From an uncultured Saprospiraceae bacterium (lineage in GTDB: Bacteria > Bacteroidota > Bacteroidia > Chitinophagales > Saprospiraceae), in assembly GCA_937959095.1 (NCBI GenBank), contig CALGLY010000023.1, positions 1 through 10,367 of the forward strand: a stretch of DNA of 10,367 nt, written 5' to 3'. Of the stretch, positions 1 to 6,366 are shown in pieces. A program made the position numbers and the translations under genes. The notes beneath the pieces are model-generated. The model saw only the letters and a program-made list of their open reading frames with translations. It had not been told where the DNA came from and searched no databases. The stretch's first letter is position 1, and each line of letters begins with the position of its first letter.

Positions 1-978
1 CAAAAAACCTAAATCGCCCAAGCCTGTATTATTGCCACTTGTCTCTAAGTTATAGTTGGCCTCCGAGTCAATACCGACCTTAAATACCGCATAATTACCA
101 CGCAAATTTACATCTAAAAAGTCCTGTTTTACCTCTTCGATAGTAGCACCACCGAAGGAGAATTCAATGTCTGCACTACGATTCAGCTCTTCGATTTTTA
201 TTTGCGTGTATTTGCTAGACATATGCACATTATCGACTTCGTCTATTTTGAAATTGTCGAATTTTCCAGTATTCCGAAAATCTTCAATCTCATCTATATC
301 ATAAGTATCGTACTTCGAATCGCTTTTGATTTCGTCTGCGTCATCAATCACTACCTTCGAGTATTTACTTACAATATTCACGTCTTTCGCTTCATTAATC
401 GTCAGCTTGCCGTAGCTCACTGTTGCATCTATATCGCCTGCTTTCTGCACGGTGCCATTCCCATATGATACGGATATTTTCGAGTTATCTCCTACTCCAT
501 CCAACTGCATATTGCCATAGCGTACTTCGCCATCTACTGTGCCTTTTAGCATTTCTGCGTGTATGTTGCCATATCGCATCCCTACTTCCAAGTTATTACT
601 AGCGGGCATTCGTACTTCGTAATAGATTTTATAGTCGCCTTTCGTCCAATTAACTACACCCGATTTCGATTCAATTTCCGTCACGGCACGCACATAATCA
701 CTATCATTGCTGATGTCGATATGAATGCGATCAAAGGTTTCCTCGGCTTTGTCTTCGCTATTTGCTTTTACCTCAATAATAATTTTGAGTTCCACTTCAT
801 TCCGATCCCACGTTTTCACTTCTATGCTGCCGTATTTGCTGTACAGTTGCGTCGTGCCATCAGGCGAAATCGGAAAGGTCTTCTCTATTACTTTGGTATA
901 TTCTTCTCGCTTCGCGTGCAGGGGATTCATAAATCCCGTCACCAAGCAAGCTATCATTATATTAAATACTAACTTCAT
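1..978 (-). CDS. Exported DUF4097-like beta-repeat protein (partial, C-terminus outside window)
   Basis: The minus-strand frame is open from the ATG at 978-976 to the window edge: 326 codons with no stop, so the 3' end is missing. Residues 1-22 form a Sec signal peptide (basic MK, hydrophobic core, LHA before a likely cleavage), so the mature protein is probably periplasmic or surface exposed. From about residue 120 the protein is a run of short strand-turn units with recurrent aromatic-Gly-Asn/Lys or Lys-Tyr positions (RYGN, SYGN, SYGK, SKYSK, SKYDT, SKYTQ), the periodicity expected of the right-handed beta-helix called DUF4097 / putative adhesin. The start codon lies inside the upstream gene (17-bp overlap), which implies translational coupling to the anti-sigma-like protein. 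In Bacteroidota such proteins often sit behind ECF sigma/anti-sigma pairs; a role in envelope sensing is inference. The family call is from fold pattern, not a database hit. Confidence 0.82.
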   Translation of the reverse strand, partial: MKLVFNIMIACLVTGFMNPLHAKREEYTKVIEKTFPISPDGTTQLYSKYGSIEVKTWDRNEVELKIIIEVKANSEDKAEETFDRIHIDISNDSDYVRAVTEIESKSGVVNWTKGDYKIYYEVRMPASNNLEVGMRYGNIHAEMLKGTVDGEVRYGNMQLDGVGDNSKISVSYGNGTVQKAGDIDATVSYGKLTINEAKDVNIVSKYSKVVIDDADEIKSDSKYDTYDIDEIEDFRNTGKFDNFKIDEVDNVHMSSKYTQIKIEELNRSADIEFSFGGATIEEVKQDFLDVNLRGNYAVFKVGIDSEANYNLETSGNNTGLGDLGFL

Positions 979-1522
979 TTCTGTCTGAATTTTGATTTGG
1001 GTCGGTTTGAATACGACTTAACACGTGTTCTAAAATTTCAATTTTAGTCTGATAAGTTCGAATAATATTATTAACAATTTCTTCTTCGCTGCCCTGTGGT
1101 GCTTCTAGTAGTTCGTCCTTGAGCTCTTGCATCATTTCATCTATTTCTGCAAGATCTTCGAGTAGCATAGGAGCATCTTCATAGCTTGCCAAGACTTGTA
1201 TTTTTTCGTCGACCTGACTTTTATAGTACGCTTCCATTTCGCCCAATTCAGGTGCGATTTGGTCTACTGTTTTTGCTACTGCTTGCTGCGGAGTCACGCC
1301 ATCACTCATTGTCATTCTACCTATAAGTCCACCCGTGACTAAAAGCAATGCTACTGCTGCTGCAATTCGCATACTACGCCAAAGTCTAAAACCTTTTTGT
1401 TCTTGTACTTTTGCTGCTTCAAGCTCTTTATCTACACCATACCACACTTTCAGGCTTGGTACGTCCGTATCAAACTGTTCCCGTTCTTCTTGTACAAATT
1501 TTTCTAAATTATCTAGTTTCAT
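962..1522 (-). CDS. Anti-sigma-factor-like single-pass membrane protein
   Basis: This 186-residue protein has a charged cytoplasmic N-terminus (about residues 1-48), one hydrophobic segment at about 51-68 (IAAAVALLLVTGGLIG), and a strongly acidic, helix-prone C-terminal domain (about 75-175) predicted to lie in the periplasm. No zinc-binding HxxxCxxC anti-sigma motif is visible, so it is not a classical ZAS protein. Its place directly downstream of an ECF sigma gene and upstream of an exported beta-repeat protein supports a role in holding or sensing for that sigma factor; this is context-based inference. I chose the ATG at 1522 (MKLDNLEKF). An in-frame ATG at 1576 would add 18 residues, but that extension is encoded by one arm of a palindromic repeat (1537-1652) and reads as non-native sequence. 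The 3' end overlaps the next gene by 17 bp. Confidence 0.8.
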   Translation of the reverse strand: MKLDNLEKFVQEEREQFDTDVPSLKVWYGVDKELEAAKVQEQKGFRLWRSMRIAAAVALLLVTGGLIGRMTMSDGVTPQQAVAKTVDQIAPELGEMEAYYKSQVDEKIQVLASYEDAPMLLEDLAEIDEMMQELKDELLEAPQGSEEEIVNNIIRTYQTKIEILEHVLSRIQTDPNQNSDRNEVSI

Positions 1523-1536
1523 GCTTATTGCTTTGT

Positions 1537-1652
1537 AGTGGGAAAAAATCAATTTACATTCTCCACAGCCAAGCATTTTTAATAAATCGTTTAAAATGAA
1601 TCACTCTTCATCAAAAATGCTTGTCGAGAATGTAAATTGGTTTTTTCCCACT
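1537..1652. repeat. Long imperfect palindrome in the sigma/anti-sigma gap (element 1)
   Basis: Inverted arms at 1537-1580 and 1613-1652 surround a 32-nt centre. Both arms begin AGTGGGAAAAAA when read inward, continue with YCAATTTACATTCTC and end with AAGCATTTTT next to the loop; a short insertion (around 1564-1570) is the main difference. On the minus-strand transcript the hairpin would end about 14 nt before the ATG of the anti-sigma-like gene. It could be a MITE-like insertion, or a structure that lowers expression of the downstream gene relative to the sigma gene. No transposase is encoded within it. Confidence 0.85.
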
Positions 1653-1660
1653 CCTTTTAG

Positions 1661-1736
1661 ACGGGAGATTTTGAGATTTGAGACGGGAGAGATTTTTTAG
1701 AAATATTTCAATCTCAAATCTTAAAGTCTCACATCT
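1661..1736. repeat. Intergenic repeat with AGATGTGAGAC and GACGGGAGA motifs
   Basis: The stretch between element 1 and the sigma gene's stop holds two direct copies of ACGGGAGA (1661-1668, 1683-1690) and an inverted pair AGATTTGAGA (1674-1683) / TCTCAAATCT (1712-1721). On the minus strand 1736-1726 reads AGATGTGAGAC, followed by TTTAAGATTTGAGAT. The same 11-mer occurs twice at 4218-4275 next to TTTAAGATATGAGAT, so this is a copy of a dispersed repeat. Being just beyond the sigma gene, it may also act as a transcript-end or processing structure. Confidence 0.6.
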
Positions 1737-1749
1737 TCCTAAACAGCCT

Positions 1750-2355
1750 CTAAGCTATTTCTATTTCACTTTTATTTAAAAAGCCTCTCAATTTCTTTTT
1801 TGCTCGACTGTATTGCGATTTAGAAGTCGCTTCTGAAATATTCAATATTTCTGCGATTTCACCATGATCGTATCCCTCAAACATATAGAGGGATAGTACT
1901 ACGCGATAGCCGTCGGGCAATTGCGTTACTGCTCGTTTGATACTCCCCACATCTAGCTTGGGGGAGTCTGTCGTTGTTTCCTCAAAGAGGATGTTGCCAT
2001 GGCGTTCATCCAATTCATCAAAATAAACACGTCGCTTTTTTAGAAAATTAATACAGTTATTGACAACAATCCGTTTAATCCAAGCACCCACCGCCGATTG
2101 ATAGCGAAAGGAATCAAGCTTCGTGAATATATCGACAAATGCGTTTTGCAGAATGTCTTCTGCGTCGGTCTCGTTCTTCACCATGCGCAGACACACGCCA
2201 TACATTGCACGAGAGTACAATTGGTATAGTTGAAACTGCGCTTGGCGACTGCCTCGCTTGCAATCTTCGATGATTTCTTTATGTGTACTTGAATAATCCA
2301 ATATCTCTAGGTTGTTGTCGCTTTTATAGACAGAAGGAAAAGCAAAGGGTTGCAC
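1750..2355 (-). CDS. RNA polymerase sigma factor, ECF (sigma-70) family
   Basis: This 201-residue protein has the two-domain architecture of ECF sigma factors. Region 2 spans about residues 40-110, with the helix VCLRMVKNETDAEDILQNAFVDIF type signature (about 54-77) for core binding and -10 recognition, then IKRIVVNNCINFLKKRR (94-109). Region 4 spans about 138-192, with LPDGYRVVLSLYMFEGYDHGEIA followed by the helix-turn-helix LNISEATSKSQYSRAKKKLR for -35 recognition. The long N-terminal ECF-negative regions 1 and 3 are absent, as expected. No ATG precedes region 2 in frame, so the start is GTG at 2355; a TTG at 2301 (codon 19) would give a more typical ECF N-terminus and cannot be excluded. 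The two downstream genes are its likely regulators or effectors. The targets are unknown. Confidence 0.9.
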   Translation of the reverse strand: MQPFAFPSVYKSDNNLEILDYSSTHKEIIEDCKRGSRQAQFQLYQLYSRAMYGVCLRMVKNETDAEDILQNAFVDIFTKLDSFRYQSAVGAWIKRIVVNNCINFLKKRRVYFDELDERHGNILFEETTTDSPKLDVGSIKRAVTQLPDGYRVVLSLYMFEGYDHGEIAEILNISEATSKSQYSRAKKKLRGFLNKSEIEIA

Positions 2356-2738
2356 AGATGCAGCAAAATACTGTGTTCTTTCGTTATTATTTTTGAAAAA
2401 ATGAAATACGAAACACCCAAATACGAAATATCAATTACTTTATTAGTGCAATTCTACTGCTTAGCATAAGCTTTTTTTCCTCTATTTCACAAGTGAATTG
2501 AATACAATTTATAATCAACATAATATCACTTTAAATGGAAAGTAGACCTTGGAATGTTTAAACATCTATAACAATGTGTTTGTGAGTTTAACATGCTCTA
2601 AGTGATGTATAGTATGAGTATTAGTAAGAATAGACAATAAATATTTCTAAGATCAATTAGAATAGTAGATGTCTATTTTTATACGATATTCGCTGTTAGA
2701 ATTAGTGTGATAATTTAATTATTTGCTACCAAAACAAT
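2356..2738. other. AT-rich intergenic region between divergent sigma gene and small ORF
   Basis: I see no gene in these 383 bp. They should hold the promoters of the minus-strand sigma operon and of the plus-strand 88-aa gene, but no convincing Bacteroidota TAnnTTTG -7 element at a suitable position was found. Two exact direct copies of AAATACGAAA lie at 2404-2413 and 2419-2428, 15 bp apart and about 50-75 bp upstream of the sigma GTG. A perfect 12-bp palindrome ATGTTTAAACAT is at 2554-2565. Either could be a regulator site; neither is tested. Confidence 0.5.
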
Positions 2739-3005
2739 ATGACAAAAGAAGAAAAAGAATTACAATCCGTCACCGATCTCGTTGCTTTCCAAGTGATGGC
2801 GAAGATTTTCCTACAAAAAGAACGCGAAATCGAAGTAATAGTCGATGAAGATGCGGCTTCCCATCAGTCCGATAAGATGGAAGAAATGGTAGCAGAACAT
2901 CAATCCGATTCGGATATCCCTGAGAATCGCTGGGGCTTGACTGTTCCTTTAGCTTGGAAATTAACACGACTTTGGAGTCAATATCGGCGAATGATTGGCT
3001 TTTAG
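2739..3005 (+). CDS. Hypothetical 88-aa protein
   Basis: I do not recognise this protein. It begins MTKEEKELQ, has a helix-prone charged N-terminal half with an acidic middle (VIVDEDAASHQ..., about residues 33-60) and a basic, tryptophan-containing C-terminus (WGLTVPLAWKLTRLWSQ, about 65-81) that could be an amphipathic helix. There is no signal peptide or clear membrane span. The ATG follows an AT-rich stretch typical of Bacteroidota leaders. The codon choice (Lys AAA, Glu GAA) resembles the neighbouring genes, which favours a real gene over the overlapping minus-strand frame (3009-2770). It is divergent from the sigma operon, and its stop is 11 bp before a long palindrome that may act as its transcript end. 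Confidence 0.55.
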   Translation: MTKEEKELQSVTDLVAFQVMAKIFLQKEREIEVIVDEDAASHQSDKMEEMVAEHQSDSDIPENRWGLTVPLAWKLTRLWSQYRRMIGF

Positions 3006-3016
3006 GCAACTCCCAA

Positions 3017-3150
3017 TAATAAACAACACATTTTATGTTACTCTTTTCCTCCTGACAAATCTTAAAAAAGCCTTATGTAGCTAGGCTATACGCGGTTTTT
3101 GAAAATTTATCAGAAGAAAAAATAGCTACCCTAAAATGTGTTGTTTATTA
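3017..3150. repeat. MITE-like palindrome with perfect 19-bp ends (element 2)
   Basis: The ends are an exact 19-bp inverted repeat, TAATAAACAACACATTTTA at 3017-3035 and its complement at 3132-3150. The inner arms pair imperfectly (3036-3062 with 3101-3131). The centre contains a smaller hairpin, AGCC (3069-3072) with GGCT (3084-3087). It lies 11 bp after the stop of the 88-aa gene. The size (134 bp), the lack of coding capacity and the terminal inverted repeats fit a non-autonomous element; a transcript-end role is an alternative. No clear target-site duplication is visible. Confidence 0.8.
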
Positions 3151-3210
3151 ATGTGAATTACCTAAATTTCAATTTCAAAAAGCTACTTTTGGGTTTTATA
3201 TAAAAGGCAT

Positions 3211-3433
3211 TAGGTACAACGTATTAAGTATTAGGAACGCGAAAAAAATAAATGTAGATTCTTGACAGGGTATTTCGCCCATATTTTTCACTTTGAAGCC
3301 CTGAAAATATCAACATTTATGCGGGTTTCAAAGCAAAACTATGAATAAAACCTCTCTCTCAAGAATGTACATTTATTTATTTCGCGTTCCTTAGGAAAAT
3401 TCTAGTTAATACTTTGTACCTAATACTTAATAC
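3211..3433. repeat. Long palindrome upstream of surE (element 4)
   Basis: The core arms 3234-3265 and 3359-3390 match at 30 of 32 positions as an inverted repeat (GGAACGCGAAA... to ...ATTCTTGA). The outer arms 3211-3227 and 3406-3422 (TAGGTACAA.GTATTAA) match at 16 of 17. In addition GTATTAAGTATTA at 3221-3233 has an exact inverted copy at 3421-3433. The 93-nt centre (3266-3358) is non-coding. The repeat ends 9 bp before the surE ATG, so it occupies most of the surE leader and could affect its expression if transcribed. Confidence 0.82.
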
Positions 3434-3442
3434 AAAAATAGA

Positions 3443-4213
3443 ATGAGAAAGCCTTTAATTTTATTGACTAACGATGACGGTATCAATGCACCAGGTTTGC
3501 GGGCCTCCTTAAGTGTGGCGAAAGAGTTTGGAGAAGTAGTCGTTGTTGCACCCGATTCACCACAATCTGCCAAAGGACACGCCATCACCATTTCCGATCC
3601 TATTCGATTGAAAAAAGTCGATGTTTTTGAGGGCGTAGAAGCCTACGAATGCTCTGGTACACCTGTAGACTGTGTAAAATTGGCAAAACACGTTGTGCTA
3701 AAAAATCGACAAGCAGATTTATGTATTTCGGGAATCAATCATGGCTCGAATGCGTCTATAAATATCCTTTATTCTGGTACAGTTTCGGCAGCGATGGAAG
3801 CTTCTTTGGAAGGTATTCCTTCTATTGCACTTTCGTTATTGGACTTTGCTTGGACAGCCGACTTTCGACAAGCACGTCCTTTTTTGAAGCTCATTGTGCG
3901 AAAAGTACTCGAAAAAGGCTTGCCGAATTGCAATTTAATTAATGTAAATATTCCAAAACTAACAACTGCTCAAATAAAAGGCATCAAAGTCTGCCGACAG
4001 TCGGATTCGCGTTGGGAAGAAGAATTTCACGAAGCAAAAGACCCTCGTGGAGTTCCTTACTATTGGATGGGTGGCGACTTCGCAGCAACCGATATGGCAG
4101 AAGATACCGATATGTGGGCTTTGAAAAATGGCTATATTTCAATCGTTCCATCGGGACATGATTTGACAAAATATGACGCAATAGATCAACTTAATGAGGT
4201 AACCTTTGCATAA
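3443..4213 (+). CDS. surE: 5'/3'-nucleotidase SurE
   Basis: SurE is a metal-dependent phosphatase that dephosphorylates nucleoside monophosphates (EC 3.1.3.5), a cytoplasmic enzyme linked to stationary-phase survival in Escherichia coli. All hallmark motifs are present in order: LLTNDDGINAPG (7-18) with metal ligands Asp11-Asp12; APDSPQSAKGH (36-46) with Ser42 at the ligand Ser position; CSGTPVDCVKLA (70-81); and SGINHGSNASINILYSGTV (96-114) with ligand Asn99, followed by AAMEA. The length, 256 aa, is normal and the C-terminus (LTKYDAI) is intact. The ATG at 3443 lies 9 bp after the end of a palindromic repeat. A gene for a GNAT protein and lpxB follow in the same direction, separated by a 129-bp gap with a GC-rich hairpin, so surE may be its own transcript unit. 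Confidence 0.97.
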   Translation: MRKPLILLTNDDGINAPGLRASLSVAKEFGEVVVVAPDSPQSAKGHAITISDPIRLKKVDVFEGVEAYECSGTPVDCVKLAKHVVLKNRQADLCISGINHGSNASINILYSGTVSAAMEASLEGIPSIALSLLDFAWTADFRQARPFLKLIVRKVLEKGLPNCNLINVNIPKLTTAQIKGIKVCRQSDSRWEEEFHEAKDPRGVPYYWMGGDFAATDMAEDTDMWALKNGYISIVPSGHDLTKYDAIDQLNEVTFA

Positions 4214-4217
4214 ATTT

Positions 4218-4275
4218 AGATGTGAGACCTGCCCGATCGCGGAGCAGGCGGGTTTTAAGATATGAGATGTGAGAC
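4218..4275. repeat. REP-like GC-rich hairpin flanked by AGATGTGAGAC direct repeats
   Basis: Two exact copies of AGATGTGAGAC (4218-4228 and 4265-4275) bracket a GC-rich insert in otherwise AT-rich DNA. The insert folds as CCTGC (4228-4232) with GCAGG (4244-4248), extended inside by CCG (4233-4235) with CGG (4240-4242) around the loop ATCG, with one bulged A. GCGGGTTTT follows, so the structure could also end surE transcription. The flanks match the repeat at 1726-1736. The arrangement resembles REP palindromes embedded in a dispersed intergenic repeat; there is no transposase in the window to assign it to. Confidence 0.65.
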
Positions 4276-4342
4276 GGATATTCATTTAAAAAATCGAAGT
4301 ATTCAGTCTTTCTTATTCGATAATCTATTAATTTTATGCTAA

Positions 4343-4939
4343 ATGGAAAAGTGGCTAAATTCAATCGAATTAACAGGAAATAAAGTACGTCTAATCCCAT
4401 TAGAAGCAACACATAAAGAAGCTTTACTAGAAGCTGCTGCGGATGGCGATTTATCGAAACTGTGGTTCACTTCTGTACCAATTGCAAAAAATATTGATGC
4501 CTATTTGGATTTTGCCTTTCAAGAAGCAGAAGCAGATAGAGCCTTGCCTTTTGTGGTAATTGACATGGCAACTAATGAGATAGTCGGCACAACACGTTAT
4601 TGCAATGCAGAACCTAGAAATCGCCGCTTGGAAATCGGTTATACTTGGTATGCAAAGCGTTGTCAGCGCACAGGAATCAATACAGAAGCAAAGTATTTAT
4701 TGCTACAATATGCCTTTGAACAGCTCGATTGCATCGCGGTAGAATTTCGGACGCATTGGCACAATATGCCTTCCAGAAATGCCATCGCACGACTCGGGGC
4801 AAAGCAAGATGGCGTACTACGCAATCATCGGGTAGATGCAGCAGGCGTGAAACGAGATACGGTCGTTTTTTCCATCCTTGATTCGGAATGGAAAGCGGTA
4901 AGGCAATCCTTAGAATTTAAAATGCAACAGTACGATTAA
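4343..4939 (+). CDS. GNAT family N-acetyltransferase (RimJ/RimL-like)
   Basis: This 198-residue protein has the GNAT fold of the RimJ/RimL subgroup, which transfers acetyl from acetyl-CoA to an amine, often a protein N-terminus or a small molecule. Visible signatures are the opening LTGNKVRLIPLEATHKEALLEA (10-31), the central strand FVVIDMATNEIVGTTRY (70-86), EIGYTWYAKRCQRTGINTEAK (97-117) with the pyrophosphate-binding loop Gln108-Arg109-Thr110-Gly111-Ile112-Asn113-Thr114, and the late motif NMPSRNAIARLGAKQDGVLRNH (141-162). The length is normal. The substrate cannot be told from sequence. The stop codon is directly followed by the ATG of the next gene, which puts it in an operon with the small membrane protein and lpxB. 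Confidence 0.92.
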   Translation: MEKWLNSIELTGNKVRLIPLEATHKEALLEAAADGDLSKLWFTSVPIAKNIDAYLDFAFQEAEADRALPFVVIDMATNEIVGTTRYCNAEPRNRRLEIGYTWYAKRCQRTGINTEAKYLLLQYAFEQLDCIAVEFRTHWHNMPSRNAIARLGAKQDGVLRNHRVDAAGVKRDTVVFSILDSEWKAVRQSLEFKMQQYD

Positions 4940-5239
4940 ATGCTACGACAAAATAGAATACAAGCAGGGATTATTTTGGGTTTATTATTACCTTTTATTG
5001 CCTTTATGCTGCTCCGGTTGCTCTTTAGCGGACTAGAGCAAGCAGGCGTATTAGGTCCAAGTGATTTTTCAGCCAATTTCCGCATTCGCACTATTGCACT
5101 AGTAGCGGTAGGCTTAAATGCACTCTTATTAAATCGACTTCAAAAGGAATATTACACCCAATCTATGCGTGGTGTGGTCGTTGCGACGGGCATTTATATC
5201 ATTGCGTGGTTAGTTTATTTTAGTGGCTCGATATTTTAA
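4940..5239 (+). CDS. Small three-helix inner-membrane protein, function unknown
   Basis: This is a 99-residue hydrophobic protein with three likely transmembrane segments: about residues 9-28 (AGIILGLLLPFIAFMLLRLL), 49-66 (RTIALVAVGLNALLLNRL) and 77-97 (GVVVATGIYIIAWLVYFSGSI). Basic residues flank the helices (RQNR at the start, RLQKEYY after the second). No catalytic motif is seen. It is wedged between the GNAT gene (0-bp gap) and lpxB (2-bp gap), so it is almost certainly co-transcribed and perhaps translationally coupled. A role beside LpxB at the inner membrane is possible but rests only on position. Confidence 0.85.
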   Translation: MLRQNRIQAGIILGLLLPFIAFMLLRLLFSGLEQAGVLGPSDFSANFRIRTIALVAVGLNALLLNRLQKEYYTQSMRGVVVATGIYIIAWLVYFSGSIF

Positions 5240-5241
5240 GA

Positions 5242-6366
5242 ATGAAATACTACGTAATTGCAGGAGAAGCTTCGGGTGATTTATATGGAGCAAAACTACT
5301 AGAAGGACTAAAAAACGAAGATGCAGAAGCAGATTTTCGCATTTGGGGCGGCGATTTGATGGAAGCACAAGGGACGAAACTCATCAAACATTACCGCGAT
5401 TTAGCCTTTATGGGTTTTGTGGAAGTCGCGAAAAATATCCGTACGATTCGTCGGAATATGCAATTTTGCAAATCAGATATCCTCCAATACCGACCCGATG
5501 TACTTATCCTCATTGACTACCCTGGCTTCAATCTTCGCATAGCAGATTGGGCAAAGAAGCAAGGCATTCGAGTCTTCTATTATATTTCTCCAACGGTTTG
5601 GGCATGGCATCGCAGTCGTATTAAGCAAATCAAGCAATCCGTAGAGCGATTATTTGTCATCTTTCCCTTCGAACCTGCCTTTTTTCAGGAACATGATTAT
5701 CAAGTAGATTATGCAGGGCATCCGCTTTTAGATGTAATAAATGAGCATCAACAAAATCTTAATTTCAGATTAGAAAATCGACTTTCCGATTTACCCATCA
5801 TTGCCCTCTTGCCAGGCAGTCGTGTACAAGAAATAAAACGAATGCTAGGTGTGATGTTGCAAATGTTGCCGCGTTTTCCTGATTATCAATTTGTGATTGC
5901 TGCCGCGCCTTCCATAGATAATGGTTTATACAAAAGTATCTTAGAAGACTATGGGTTTCCGCTAAGTCCTCGACTTCATTTGGTCTACAATAAAACCTAT
6001 GACATTTTGAAGGAAGCGAGGGCTGCACTCGTTACATCAGGCACAGCTACCGTGGAAACTGCCTTGTTCAATGTGCCACAAGTCGTTTGCTACAAAACCA
6101 ATTTTTTGACCTATCAGATTGCACGTCGCTTAGTCGATTTGTCCCATATTGGCATGGTGAATATCATTGCTAAAAAGACGGTAGCAGAAGAACTCATTCA
6201 AAAAGACTTGAATCCTGAACGCCTTGAAGTGGAACTGCAACGGATTTTGCAAGCTAAACATCACCAAAACATTCAGCGTGATTATGCCGCTATTCGCGCA
6301 CAATTGGGTGAAACGGGCGTGGCGAAACGGGTGGCAGCTTTGATGTATGGGTATCTTACTTCCTAA
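5242..6366 (+). CDS. lpxB: Lipid-A-disaccharide synthase LpxB
   Basis: LpxB (EC 2.4.1.182, glycosyltransferase family 19) joins UDP-2,3-diacylglucosamine and lipid X into the tetraacyl disaccharide of lipid A, at the cytoplasmic face of the inner membrane. The 374-aa length is standard. Motifs in order are AGEASGD (7-13), FMGFVEV (56-62), IDYPGFN (91-97) with Asp92 at the position of the essential aspartate, SPTVWAWH (116-123), FPFEP (141-145), GHPLLD (159-164), [12 protein letters not shown] (189-200) and [11 protein letters not shown] (265-275), the donor-nucleotide site. The presence of lpxB implies a Gram-negative envelope with lipid A. It is the last gene of the GNAT / membrane protein / lpxB group, and its final 11 bp overlap the convergent SEC-C gene. 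Confidence 0.97.
   Translation: MKYYVIAGEASGDLYGAKLLEGLKNEDAEADFRIWGGDLMEAQGTKLIKHYRDLAFMGFVEVAKNIRTIRRNMQFCKSDILQYRPDVLILIDYPGFNLRIADWAKKQGIRVFYYISPTVWAWHRSRIKQIKQSVERLFVIFPFEPAFFQEHDYQVDYAGHPLLDVINEHQQNLNFRLENRLSDLPIIALLPGSRVQEIKRMLGVMLQMLPRFPDYQFVIAAAPSIDNGLYKSILEDYGFPLSPRLHLVYNKTYDILKEARAALVTSGTATVETALFNVPQVVCYKTNFLTYQIARRLVDLSHIGMVNIIAKKTVAEELIQKDLNPERLEVELQRILQAKHHQNIQRDYAAIRAQLGETGVAKRVAALMYGYLTS

Noticed and set aside
202..972. Plus-strand open frames at 202-468, 559-972 and 725-988
   Set aside because: They lie opposite the DUF4097-like gene, whose minus-strand frame has a signal peptide and regular strand repeats. The plus-strand products are low-complexity Phe/Ile/Tyr-rich shadows.
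1523..1576. N-terminal extension of the anti-sigma-like gene to the ATG at 1576
   Set aside because: The 18 extra codons fall mostly in an arm of palindrome 1537-1652, and the ATG at 1522 starts a normal charged N-terminus.
2459..2478. GCTTA-GCA-TAAGC followed by seven T, a terminator-like motif
   Set aside because: The stem has only 5 AT-rich pairs, and no plus-strand gene lies upstream to be terminated.
3184..3191. TACTTTTG, an exact TAnnTTTG match upstream of surE
   Set aside because: There is no -33 element at the right spacing, the implied leader of about 245 nt is long, and such matches are expected by chance in AT-rich DNA.
3649..3942. Second plus-strand frame inside surE
   Set aside because: It overlaps conserved SurE motifs in another frame, is Cys/Phe-rich and has no recognisable family features.
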